Shown in pieces: positions 19,637-30,011 of a stretch of DNA of 64,000 nucleotides; positions within the stretch are counted from its first letter, which is position 1, and the number at the start of each line of letters is the position of its first letter. Below the pieces are notes generated by a model. It ran no database searches, had not been told where the DNA came from, and worked only from the letters and a program-made list of their open reading frames with translations. A program made the translations under genes and the position numbers. Source of the stretch: Chalciporus piperatus. Lineage: Eukaryota; Basidiomycota; Agaricomycetes; Boletales; Boletaceae. The stretch is taken from assembly GCA_038093975.1 (NCBI GenBank), contig JBBPTG010000005.1:372001-436000 (forward strand). The letters run 5' to 3'.

Positions 19637-22033
19637 TCAACAGTTTCCAAAAGGACGGAGCCTTTCCAAAACCTCGTCCATGCTCTGTTTGGGATCAAAA
19701 CTCGGGTCGAGTAAATTGTCGGTAGAGGGCGGAAGGGTAATGGGGGTTGTTGGAATCGCGCCAGGGGCGAATGAAGCTGAGATACGACGGAGCGCCTTGG
19801 TAGCGCGTCTCTCCTCCTTTGATTTCTGTCTCTCCGCACGCGAGATACCGGCAAACCGCTCGGGGAGTGACGATGGCGGAGATGAAGTGATGGGGGATGG
19901 CGTCGAAGAGCTCGCCGTATCTGAAGGCACTTCCAAAGTCGAGGATGATGCCCTGGTAGTGAGGACCAGACCCTTTTGCGCTGGCGTTGACTGGATAGAC
20001 AAAGGCTCATCGTCTGACCCATCCTGGGTTGGGCAACCTTGAAGCAGAGCTCCAAGCCCAGCCAGGTTCAACGATGACGTCCCTTGATGTCTCTCAGACA
20101 CATCGCCGTCTTCTTGCGTGCTAAGCGATGACCGTGCCAAGTTAGCGGCAGCATCAATGTCACTAACGGCACCGTTGTGTATCACCAGCCACCGAAGCCC
20201 TTCAATCTCCCTCGTCTTCTTCCGAACGTTCCGCTCGAGTTTTTCGATCGTTCTCGTCATCACGAGTCGATCATCCTCGTACCGTTTTGTGATGGTGGCG
20301 ATATAATCCTGAAGTTGGGAATTCTTTCGACGTTGGAGGACAAGCGCGTCTCGAAGCTCTTCGGCTGTTGCATCGGACATGAGGATGGCATTGTCCTTCC
20401 TGGTCTGGGATTGGGTGGAGCAGGGAATTGATTGACCAGGCGCCTTGAGGTTGGACGTGACAGATAACGTAATTGCGCGGGGGCGGGGAGAAATAGGCAG
20501 GCGAGTACTCGGTGGGGTATTTGGCACCGAACGGAGGCCTAAACCACCAGAGGAAGAAGCTAGGGGAGAGAGAGGTGGGGTTGGCAACGGGACCGAGGGT
20601 GGTGGACCGCTTGAGGCCTTCGCCGATGGCTTCAGGTTCGGGGGTTTGGGGAACAAGTGTATTTTGGCGCTGGTCGAGGAATGACTTGAGTCATAGTTTC
20701 TGGACGTGTCAGTCTCGCTCCCAGTAACGCTCTTCGCGCGATGACGAGTTCTGTGACGCTCATCCTGTGGGGAGGGGGAATCGCTCAAAGCGACTCGGTC
20801 GCTGCCACCATCAACACGGACTTGTGGAGTGCAAGGAGTTTTGGGAGAAGCAGCCTTGGAGGGACTTCTCGAGTGCCGGGACGACAAAGAAATTAGGTCC
20901 ATAGAACTGCGAAGGGGGCAGGTCTCCGACAATCCCAACGGAGGGCGACCGATCGTCGAAGGAGGAATAGGAAACTGAAGACAGGGCCCAGGTGGAGTAA
21001 TCGGGTCTACAGGGGACACTTCACCGCTCTTCAACTCGCAGTGAACTGTGTTCACCGATAGGGTAGAAGTATTCTTTGGACACTGTTCAGTGCCATATGG
21101 GGTCTGATTGGGGAGAGTGAATAGATCAGAAAAGTCCTCTTCATCCCCTTCTCCGCAGGCAGAAGGATGAACTGTTCGCAAGGGCCGAGGGGTAGTTGAG
21201 CGGCTCTGTATCGAATTCTGAGATTCGATAGATGGCGCTCTTATATCGGGCACAGGTGGCGAGAGTTTGGTTGGAGTTGGTACAAAAGAGCTTGCTGGGG
21301 CTGACTTCCGTACCAGGGAATTACGAGGTTTAGCAACTTTGGTTGGTGATCGTAAAGGAGTGAAATGGGCCGCGAGTTTGGACCCTAGTGATGGAGAGGG
21401 CGCATCCATGGACGGGAGTTTGGAGGGAAATGGCGGTGCCGGAGGGGCGACTGGGAGTGGAGGAACACTGACGGTGATGGGCGAAGGTGTTATCATGAGT
21501 ACCGTGTGCCTACAAGGAACCGATCGTTAGTTTAAGTATACGCCGCACACGAAACGCGATCAGCCCATCTAATTCCCGTCGCGCCAGAAGTATATGCACT
21601 ATTGTTCAAGTTGAGCTTCCGCAGAAAACTCAATCTTGTCTCGTAAGCCCAGTGGGTACCAACGAGCTCGATATGGAAGAAAAAAAACGAAACAGTCTAG
21701 GACTTACCCATTCCCGAACGAGCGACGAACAGTGTTAATCGGATTGGCTGGTATACCCCCATGAGACTTCCTAGAGGGAGGCGGCTGGGTAGAAGTCCCT
21801 GCAGACTGTTCTGCAGGTTTCCTGCGCCCCAAGAAAGGTAGCATCGACCGCCGAGGTTTCGTCGCTGAGGCCTTCTCCGCTGGAGAGGGCGAAGACACCA
21901 AGGACGGGCTAGACTCATTCGCAGCAGGTGTTCGACCACTGTGGCGAGGCCCATGTGAAGAACGAAACAGTTCATAGAAATCAGGTGCCTTGGTGCGCGC
22001 GCGCTGCACGGACGAGGTCTCGGAGGTAACCAT
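19637..22033 (-). CDS. Ser/Pro-rich coiled-coil protein, uncharacterised
   Basis: Two exons (22033-21708, 21509-19637) join in phase to give 732 residues. The start ATG at 22033 gives MVTSETSSVQRARTKAPDFY. A short basic block (MLPFLGRRKPAEQ) follows near residue 75, then long Pro/Ser-rich disorder with proline runs. A single coiled coil lies at about residues 410-480 (AEELRDALVLQRRKNSQLQDY and a following K-rich helix through IEKLERNVRKKTREIEGLRW). A second basic helix (SRAERQKSKEERRATKALRR) lies near 670. There are no enzymatic motifs. The layout of a disordered scaffold with one zipper-like segment resembles the neighbouring gene at 13433-17513, but the two share no obvious sequence. Function is unknown. 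Confidence 0.7.
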
Positions 22034-22802
22034 TCTTCGGGCTCTGGCCCCCGAGCACAACGATGTCGGAGACAGACTAGGCTCGAGGCGGTCGAGTCAA
22101 CGACGCAGGAAGCCTAGTGTGCTGCTTCAAGTTGGAGGAAGAGGATGGCAGGAAGAGTGGTTGGTGATACGCCAGAGTCTGAATCACGTATACGCGCCTC
22201 GTCGGGTAGGGACTATGCAATTTTTTTTCAGAATACGTTAGGTAGGTCCGAAATGCCCTCAAACCCTTAATGATTGCTAGGTGACGCACGGGAGGCGACC
22301 CGCGCTGGCAGGTCTGGGAACGAGCGAAACGCTGCAAAGCAGCAAGCTTAGAGGACGCGAGTGAGACAAAAGTACACCGCAGAGGGCAGTTTGGGGATTC
22401 ATACAGTGCCTACCAAGACCCAAAACTTTGTAAGTTATGGGGCCACAGCTTTTGCCTTGTGTCTCACAGTGATCGAGGAGCCATCAGATTTCCCGATACG
22501 CGGGGGTTCCTGCCAATACTGCAATATCGCTTAATCGGCGACAGACAGTCTTCTTTTCCGGTGGTAATTTCGGTCGCTCCCCGCCGCTGAAATGAAGAGA
22601 TGTTCATATGGCAGAGATGGTGGAGCAGATAACACAATAGCATGTAGGAAAATAGTAGTACTTTTGCGTAGGATGGTCCGCAGACGGCAACCATCAAAAG
22701 ATATGTGGTTGAAGAATGGAAGTGCAACATACCGCTGCACGCGAGCCGTTATTAAGGTATTTTTAGTTACCGCCGCCTAGATGATCCATAAGCCAAGATC
22801 AC
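22034..22802. other. Spacer upstream of the 19637-22033 gene
   Basis: No gene was seen. It holds the promoter of the minus-strand coiled-coil gene on the left and the 3' end of the kinase gene on the right. Short open frames lack supporting features. Confidence 0.4.
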
Positions 22803-24799
22803 CTAGATCGCAACCTCTGTTTTTGGATTCTGCCAATCAAATACGGAGCGCAGCATTGCTCGCGGGATGAGTGGAGAAGTCGCATCAACTTCATCTGTGA
22901 ATTGCGGTACAAGCTCAGGCCGGATAGGTCGTTCTAGAGCTAAAAAAGTGATAACTTCTCTGTCAGATACACATATCAAACGAGCAAGATAAGGGCTAGA
23001 GTATACCTCGTGGAATGACATTGACAAACTCACTCGCTCTGAGCGGGGAGTTAGTGCAAATATTTCATGGTATCCGGACAGAAACGCACCCATTACGGCG
23101 GAGGAAATATTCATGTTTTTCAAGTTCCCGGATGGAATAACGGAACGACGGGGAGATTCGTAAGAGCTGGACAGTTGGAGACTTGGAGTTAAACAACCAA
23201 ACGAAGCTGCGCAGAAGCCAAAAGACTTACCCCCTCTAATAAACTCACAACAACAGCGTCTAGTCCTTCGAATTTGGGATAGATATGCGTGATGTGACAA
23301 GGTCTCTTGGTCCAAGCAACATATGCATACACCTCCTCTTCGCTACCGAAAAGTTGCTGCCAAAGTAGAAAGTGTCATGAAACGCCGCGTATCGTCAGGA
23401 CATCAAGTACATACCTGGTGTTTCCATGACTCCAGCTCGAAAAGCAGACATCCGAGGGCCCACCAATCCACCGCCATGCCGTAACGTTTCATTCGGTGGA
23501 CAGGCAGTCCCTTGTTCCGCAACACCTCTGGAGCCATGCACTGTGGAGTCCCCGAGAATTCAGAGGCATACTCGCCCCATTGGTGAAGCGGCTTTGGCTC
23601 CACGTGGGCAAGCCCAAAGTCGGTAATACGAACGTTTTCACGGCAATCGACGAGTATGTTTTCGGATTTGATGTCGCGATGGAGGATACCCATTTCGTGC
23701 AAGGATCCAATGCCAAGACCCTGAAATGGGTTAGATTGGGTATTGCTAGGGATAAAGTAGACGCACGATCTGTGCCATCCAGCGACGAGCATGGAAATTA
23801 CACCGCTCCGGTTCGGAACCCATATAAGTACAAAGATCAGTCGTCATAAGTTCCTGAAAGGAACATTAAACTGTCAATGCATGAGCAGAAGGAACTAGAT
23901 CAGCAGCTTACCATTGCAAAGGAAACGACGGTGCCGTGTTGAATAGATCTTTCCAACTCCATCACAAAGTGCTTGCCCCTGCTCCCTTCTTTTGATGTCG
24001 CGATCCGTCTGTATACTTTGAGCTCCCTTCGGATGGAGTGGCGTAAACCAACTTCATCTAAAGGGCGGAACACTTTAAGGCACATTAACCGTCCAGAACT
24101 CTGGTCCTCCGCTGCCCAAGCATGTCCGAATGTTCCGCTTTGCAAACAATACTGAAGCAGGAAAGGTCCCTGCACGGAGGAAAAGCTGGTATAGGGACGG
24201 GAAGTTGAATGTGCCACATTGGCACGATGAGTGTTAGAACGGGAATAGGCGTCTGGAATTGGGATGCCATCGTCAGCCTCAACGTCCCAAACATGCATCG
24301 GCCCACGCAAGACGGGGAGAGGCTGAGGTTCATAGACGGGTTGGTCCGCATCGGGAGCTTGGATCACCGCAGAAGGAGTATGATCTGATGGTGTCAATCC
24401 AGATCCATGGTCTGATGGTTGGTCAGGGCTAGGATCGGAAGCCGTCGAAAAAGTGGCTAGTCTTCCAACTGCGGACAGAGAGGTAACCAGACATGGTGCA
24501 GGAGATAAATTGAGGGCAATGGTGGGGGCGATGCGGATAAGACGTGCTGGCAACATCTTGACAATGTCAGGTAGGGTGACAATGAAGATGTACCACGAAT
24601 AATGGTGAAGAAAGCTTCCCGAGGCTGTTTGCATTAAATATGCCCGGATCCGAGTCCACATCTGCCGAATTGTGGACCATCGTTGCTTTGACAGAGGTGC
24701 CACATCCCAAAGCGGAATGGGAAGGCAGACGTCATAAGCTGTGGACTGTTGAAAACCGGGAACCCGAGAGGACAATTGACATGAAATATCGAAGAGTTG
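22803..24799 (-). CDS. Serine/threonine protein kinase, AGC-like
   Basis: Several exons encode a complete kinase fold. In order: a Gly-rich loop GTFGHAWAAED, the Lys of LMCLKVFRP, a helix C region, the hinge ELMTTDLCTYM, the catalytic loop HRDIKSEN, the DFG motif in ITDFGLAHV, an activation segment ending GTPQCMAPEV, then VDWWALGCLLFE. The C-lobe ends with LLRISPSFRYSIRELEKHEY, followed by a short tail ending with DWQNPKTEVAI and the stop at 22803. All catalytic residues are present, so it should be active. About 230 residues precede the kinase domain without a recognised domain. The 5' end is not settled: an in-frame stop precedes 24799, and a further exon or two (reading FRFELGDPETFDLPKSS) probably extends to an ATG near 25094, but the phase could not be closed. 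Confidence 0.8.
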
Positions 24800-25363
24800 C
24801 TATGTCGCGTCCCATGCATGCAGCTATTGACTCCGAGAAGCACACTGCATTTCGGTCAACCGGTGAATATCAGCACCGGGGATAGAGCTCTTAGGGAGGT
24901 CAAAGGTTTCAGGGTCTCCAAGTTCAAAGCGAAAGGAACGTACACGCACGGGAACCAGTACACTTTGACAGATCGCTGTCGAAGGGTCAAAGTTCCGGGC
25001 GGCCAGCCTCTTATAAGCGCGCGCGTTACCAGGTAGGAACACAAGTCGTTTCTACTACATACACCTGTGCGTTGCTCGTCCTCATTGGCTTCATTCTTGT
25101 TGGATCCAGGATGAGTCTCTAGAGGTTATGTCAAGGAGTTAGGTGCGACTCGGTAATGAGGCAGGATAGATAATTTACATCGTAAATAATAATTTAACCC
25201 TAACCCTAGGTCCCTAGCTGTACTCATCATCGTCCGAGGTCTTCAACACCTTCCAGGCCCGGAATTGTCGTCTCAAGCCGACGCTTGACTCTCCATAAAG
25301 CACGCAGTATCGACCGAGGTTGAACGTCTACGGTTTAGACTACCCTATCGCTCTGCAACCAAG
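24800..25363. other. Region between kinase and RCF1: probable 5' exons of the kinase and divergent promoter
   Basis: Minus strand 25009-24861 reads as plausible coding sequence (RLAARNFDPSTAICQSVLV) and 25094-25065 could encode a ten-residue start (MKPMRTSNAQ) spliced to it. These are probable upstream kinase exons, although the junction to 24799 is unresolved. The remainder up to 25363 is the promoter and leader of RCF1. Confidence 0.4.
25194..25210. promoter_or_regulatory. Telomere-like motif upstream of RCF1
   Basis: Two tandem TAACCC units (taaccctaaccctagg) sit about 155 bp before the RCF1 start in an AT-rich patch. Such telobox-like sequences can be binding sites for TRF/Rap1-type factors in promoters. 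Here it may equally be a chance or repair-derived interstitial telomere repeat. Confidence 0.4.
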
Positions 25364-25833
25364 ATGTCTGCCCCTCTCGCGACCCCTCACACGCCCAGTA
25401 TGCGCCGTGCTGCTGAGAGCTATGGTGAGAAGGCATGGCGAAAATTCAAAGAGGAGCCTCTCGTACCAATCGGTAAGTATCTACATGTTTCATTCACTGT
25501 GCGTCCTTGCGTATGCGAGCTTCTTCAGGCACATTCGTGACGGTCGGGGCCTTCACCATGGCCGCGATCAAGCTCAGACGGCGAGAATCAAAGTCACTCA
25601 ATTACTGGATGCGTATGCGTGTTGCTGCACAAACGTTCACGATTGCTGCCGTCTGTGCGTATTACTGGGGCCCGAAGAAGGCCCAGGAGCTCGAGGGAAC
25701 GCAGCCAAAGGAATTGCAAACGAAACGGGAAGAACACATGGACAAGGAAAGGAAAGAATTCCAGGATCGTCTTAAGGTTGCTGAGGCTCAGTGGAAGGAA
25801 ACGCACGAGATCACAACGGATACCAAACAGTGA
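25364..25833 (+). CDS. RCF1: Respiratory supercomplex factor 1, HIG1-domain protein
   Basis: Two exons (25364-25472, 25529-25833) give 137 residues. The HIG1 domain spans about residues 28-90: a KFKEEPLVPIGTF lead-in, a first helix (TVGAFTMAAI), a basic loop with repeated Arg, then RMRVAAQTFTI leading to the second helix ending in YYWGPKK. The C-terminus is a long charged helix rich in Lys and Glu. Rcf1 sits in the mitochondrial inner membrane and supports assembly and stability of complex III-IV supercomplexes. Length and two-helix topology match the fungal family. It is followed on the opposite strand by ISD11, another mitochondrial gene. Confidence 0.92.
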
Positions 25834-26147
25834 TCCTATCTATGCTTCCTCTTCTCTACGACCTTTTATTCTTCTAGAAATTGGGTAGGTCCCCAAACCA
25901 GACTCTCAATGAATAGAAGTGATAGTCATTCCGCCCTATTGAGATGTTCCCGAGACCCGTGTAAGCAATCGGAGCATCCCCTAGGCAGACCTAAGGTTAG
26001 AATGAAGACGATGGTTCACCTCGCACTATCGGAACACCACTCCTATGTAGCACCTTGAGACTCGTCAATGGCTTTCATTTAGACTTCATAGCGTGAAGTT
26101 GAATGGTATTCCGCGAAGTTGTCCTTACGTATCTCCTCGTCTAGACG
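25834..26147. other. Convergent spacer between RCF1 and ISD11
   Basis: These are 3' regions of two converging genes. No open frame or RNA feature was recognised. Confidence 0.5.
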
Positions 26148-26468
26148 TCACTGCTGCTGCTCTACTGCGAGACGCAAACCGCCGTACAACTGATTGACAA
26201 CGGCACTCCGACGAATCACCGCCAGCTCCTTGATAGCGTCGTTGTATGCATGCGTAAGCTTGGCTGAGTCTTTCTCGGCCTGCGGGAACATTCAGCTTCC
26301 ACGATGTAACTCACGAGAGAAATGCTGTCTGACCTGCATGCTACGGAAATTTTCCTTCGTTCTCCGCAAGAAATAGTTGCGGAAGTTGTAAGAACTGAAC
26401 GACCGTGATGCACGAAGAGTAGAGCTGTAGAGACTGAGGATTGCTCGTGGCGATGGTGGGGTAGCCAT
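26148..26468 (-). CDS. ISD11: LYR-motif protein ISD11 (LYRM4 homolog)
   Basis: Two exons (26468-26334 and 26279-26148) encode 88 residues, the normal size for the family. The LYR-type signature appears at the N-terminus as ILSLYSSTLRAS, where the canonical Arg after L-Y is Ser, followed by FSSYNFRNYFLRRTKENFR, a hallmark of Isd11. The second exon gives AYNDAIKELAVIRRSAVVNQ and a tail of glutamines. Isd11 stabilises the cysteine desulfurase Nfs1 and is needed for mitochondrial iron-sulfur cluster assembly. The start is set by ATG 26468 directly before the motif. Both exons are short, so automated annotation could easily miss this gene. Confidence 0.88.
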
Positions 26469-26608
26469 TGAATCGAGATGAGTGTAAGAGCGTAAAAGGA
26501 AACTGAAGTCACGGTGTCACCACAAAGACTCTAGTGCAAGTACTAGTAACACTGCTAGTCTGCTACAACTCCTATTGTGTACATACACCTCTTGTGAACG
26601 TCAACGCG

Positions 26609-28002
26609 TCAACACTCCAAGAGTCGCTTCAACACCGGTGCAGCTTGTTTGCGAGTAGCTGATGTATTTTTCTGCTTGTACACACGTGCAGCGAGACTCT
26701 TAACGAACGGCGACGGTCCATCCTCCCGTTCATCGGCCGATCCTTCTTCATCAAGGTCTTCCACCTCGGACTCGTGCTCCTCTCTTTCCGTGCAGTCACC
26801 AAAGCCCAAACGTCTGAACTTGGTCCTCTTCAATTGAAGAACATCATCTGCCTCGAGGCCATCGAAGAGATGCTGCGAAACCCGAGGTCTAGTCGAATTT
26901 TCGTCCACAACCCACAGTTGCTCCCGCCTACCCTTGCCTTTCCGACTCCGATAGGTAGTAAGCACACCAAGGATCGAGAGCCCACGTTCCTTCATCCATT
27001 CCTGGATGGAAACTACCGCAGACGAGGGCGATGGTGAGAAGAAAGTGGACAGTCGCAGCGGAACTGTAGCCAATCCCGCCTTGATCGAGCGTGGATGATC
27101 TGCGGAGAGCGATGAAGAGAGCTCGAGGTCATATTCTTTGTAATCTCTCCGAAGTAGATCGCGCGTGTTGAGATGAGATATAGCAAGCTTTTTGTCGCTG
27201 AGGGTTTTCGAGAGGGATTGAATCACTGGATTGCCTGAGACGTCGTGCAAGGCCCCAGTGTCTTGAATGAGAAGGGTATCTGAAGACGAAGCATTCGCTC
27301 GAGGAAGTAGCCATGCTGCCGCTTCACGATCCACTGCTTTCCCGCCTTTCCGCAGACCTTGTGTATCAATCACGATAGCAGTCAATAGGAGAGTCGCAAT
27401 CTCTGGAGGTATCTGAAGCGTCGGGTATGCCATGAAGAGTCTCGCGACGAGCGATGCGCAACTTCCTGATGATTCGATTACCCTAGGTGACGCATCAAGG
27501 TGCTTTCCTTCGTCTTCGTGGTGATCTATTATCGCCATCACCTTTGCCCCTGGGATATTGTACTTGGAAGGAAGACTATTGTGGTCCACCAACGCGTACT
27601 CCGTGCATCGATTAGGTTCGAGTAGATCTTCCGGACAGAGCAATTCTTGGAAACCATCTCCGATTCCCGCCAGTTGGAGTACATGGAGGTTCTCTGCCCT
27701 TAGAACGAAGTCCTCGCGCGAGGTAGTGATGAGAGCGATCGCATGTTTACCGGACTTGGGGGTATGAGATAGAAGCCACCCGTAGCCGATAGCACTAGCA
27801 AGACTGTCCAGATCTGGACCCGACCACGAAGATCAGAGAAACGAGTCAATCATGACGTGACTTTGGATGAGTGGATGAGTGGGCAAAGCGTACCTCCTGC
27901 CTCATTTCCCATGACTATCATCCATCCACGTCCTTCGTCCATGAGAAAACGACTCTTTTGCTCAGACAGATATGCTGAGAGTGTAGACTCGGATGTAGAC
28001 AT
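26609..28002 (-). CDS. PPX1: Exopolyphosphatase (DHH/DHHA2 family)
   Basis: Two exons (28002-27894, 27813-26609) join in phase for 437 residues. The split junction rebuilds the metal-binding motif GNEAGDLDSLASA (about residues 31-43). Further DHH-family motifs follow: VDHNSLP near 110 and the diagnostic IDHHEDEG near 130. Then come SSGSCASLVARL and VIDTQGLRKGGKAVDREAA, and a C-terminal DHHA2 region with SILGVLTTYRSRKGKGRRE and the basic tail. The enzyme removes terminal phosphate from long inorganic polyphosphate in cytosol or mitochondria. All metal ligands appear present. An acidic insert near residues 380-400 is a local addition. Confidence 0.9.
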
Positions 28003-28739
28003 CGTTTTTATAGTTCTCCAGTTGAGCGGTAATGAGCGAATGGTAGATCTAGGTTGTCTGATCGCGCCGAATAGGAAGTTTGTCCTCTGAAAACCAATTA
28101 GGTGTGCCTTGGAGGGTTTTGAAGATATCCGTGGTATGGAATGATTTGGAGCTCGGGCCTGGACGAGGTTGTTCGTACCGATGAGTGGGATCACTACCGG
28201 CGAAAGGTAAGGATTCAAGACGCTTCTATTCAGCAAAGAGATAGATTTCAGGATACATTCAAGAGTGGTAGTGGTCAGGTTGGAATCGACAGTGAGGAAT
28301 TGCTTGGGAGTGATGACGTTGGTCCACGGTCTCGAGTCGCGACTTGAAGTTGGCAACAGCTTCAAGCAAGGGTTGTCTCCGACTATTTCAAGAGGTGTAC
28401 ACCGAAGCAGGACTAGCTAAGACCGAGGACAACAAGCCTGTTGGGAGGGGCGAGGAATTGGAATCCATGAGAGGTAGCCTGGGTGGATGGTATCCTTGGT
28501 TGACTCTTAACTGCGAGGTCGCCAAGGGTCGCCATGCTACAATTTGTTCGTAGGTTTCAAAGTTATCCAGCTCTTGTCCGGCTCATCGAGTCTCCCTCAC
28601 TTTCCGGACTGTGAGGGAGTATCGGCATCACCTCCCGCACAAGACTCAGAGACCCCTGTTTCCTGACTTGTCCTTGCACGTCACTTTGAACTCGCACTCA
28701 ATCTCATTCACCAGAACCTCATACGGTCCTTTCTGATAT
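28003..28739. other. Spacer between PPX1 and the GST-like gene
   Basis: This includes the PPX1 promoter and leader and the 3' flank of the GST-like gene. Short open frames, including one continuing upstream from the PPX1 start, have no support. No other gene was seen. Confidence 0.45.
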
Positions 28740-29583
28740 CTAGGCACCCTTGTATGTCAACTTCTCCTCCACGAACTCCACTTCTCCGAAAAATTCCTCA
28801 ACCTTGGGGTGGGCAGTGACTTTCTCGAAGTGAGCGAAAATGTTCGGGTACTGCGCCCTCTCAACAGCTCCCAATGTAACCTTGGCAGCTTGCTCGGTCA
28901 CTGACGCAATCGCAATATCAGCGAGGGTCAACTTGTCGGAAATCAAATATCCAGAGGCGCTAGCGGCGAGATGCTCGTCAAGGACCTTGAGCGCACGACC
29001 TTGCCTCTGAAGGGAGATCTCATGCAACTACGATGGTTGATTTCAGCCCCACCGCACAATGCATCTCTGGAAGTCGATACACACCTCCTTGCTGTAAGGA
29101 CCGAGATATCCAGCAACGAGCCCATGAGTCTCATAGCTGAACGAAGAGATCTCGGTCTCTCCGAAATGGACCCACTGATCGACGAGCGCGGCTTCGTACG
29201 CGTCCTTTCCGAGGAGTCCAGATTCCGGAGCAAAGGAGGACACTGATGGACAGGGCTCATTAACTAGTTTCAAGGTAACGGAACGCCTTTGTCACTTTCC
29301 ATAGCGCGCGATAGCAGCTCCTTCGAACAACTTGAATCCTTTGTCGTCCTCAAAGGCGGGGATCTTCCCCAGGGGAAACTTCTTGAGATATTCGGGTCGT
29401 TTGGTGGTCACGTAGAAGTCGAGGAGAGGGGTCTCGAGCTCAATGCCTCCGACAGCGGCGGCTGCGAGGATCTGTAAATGTAAGTCGTCTTAGTCTTCAG
29501 ATGAGGTCATGTAGGAGGCATCGACGTACGACTTTGGTTTGACGCTGGATTGGGATTCCCCACAGAGTACCGATGGGAGCCAT
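28740..29583 (-). CDS. Glutathione S-transferase-like protein (eEF1B-gamma N-terminal type) with a non-GT splice donor
   Basis: Four exons (29583-29530, 29471-29300, 29242-29085, 29006-28740) give 216 residues. The N-terminal thioredoxin-like domain shows GKIPAFEDDKGFKLFEGAAI; the C-terminal all-helical domain shows LLGKDAYEAALVDQW, LVAGYLGPYSKE and LISDKLTLADIAI, typical of eEF1B-gamma-type GSTs. It lacks the eEF1B-gamma C-terminal domain, so it is a stand-alone GST. Frame and alignment between exons 2 and 3 close only if intron 2 runs 29299-29243, starting GAAAGT and ending CAG. The only nearby GT (GTGACA, three bases on) gives a frameshift at every acceptor. So this intron is either a GA..AG intron or a donor T-to-A mutation that disables the gene. 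Confidence 0.8.
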
Positions 29584-30011
29584 TGTTGTACCTATCAGGT
29601 TGTGATGAAGCTGCGTCTTTGATATTTGCTGGGTATGGATACCTTCAACTTCCAACAAGACCTATGCTTTATACCTGTCGAGAGGCACTCCCTTGTGAAC
29701 GTAGCTGACCAGATGCTGACAGCATATTCACGGTCGCAGTCCGTATCCCGACTGCGTCACCATCAACCACTGCGCATTAGTGAACCCTTACCGCCGTCAT
29801 CAAGGCCTACCGTTGCGCAGTTAAGGCTCTTGCGGGTTGTAGCAGATACGGATCAGGGGCCCCATCACGTGAGGTTGAGTGCCTCCCATTGGCCCACAAA
29901 GACAAGACCGATGCTTTGTGTTCCGCTGCCGTGTCTGTCCACAATCGGGTCCGAATATAATCATCATGCCAACATTCTTTACTGTCCAAGACATCCAACA
30001 TTTGCCATCTC
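29584..30011. other. Divergent promoter region between the GST-like and F-box genes
   Basis: This is 428 bp between two start codons facing outward. No TATA box close to either start was recognised, and no other gene was seen. Confidence 0.5.
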
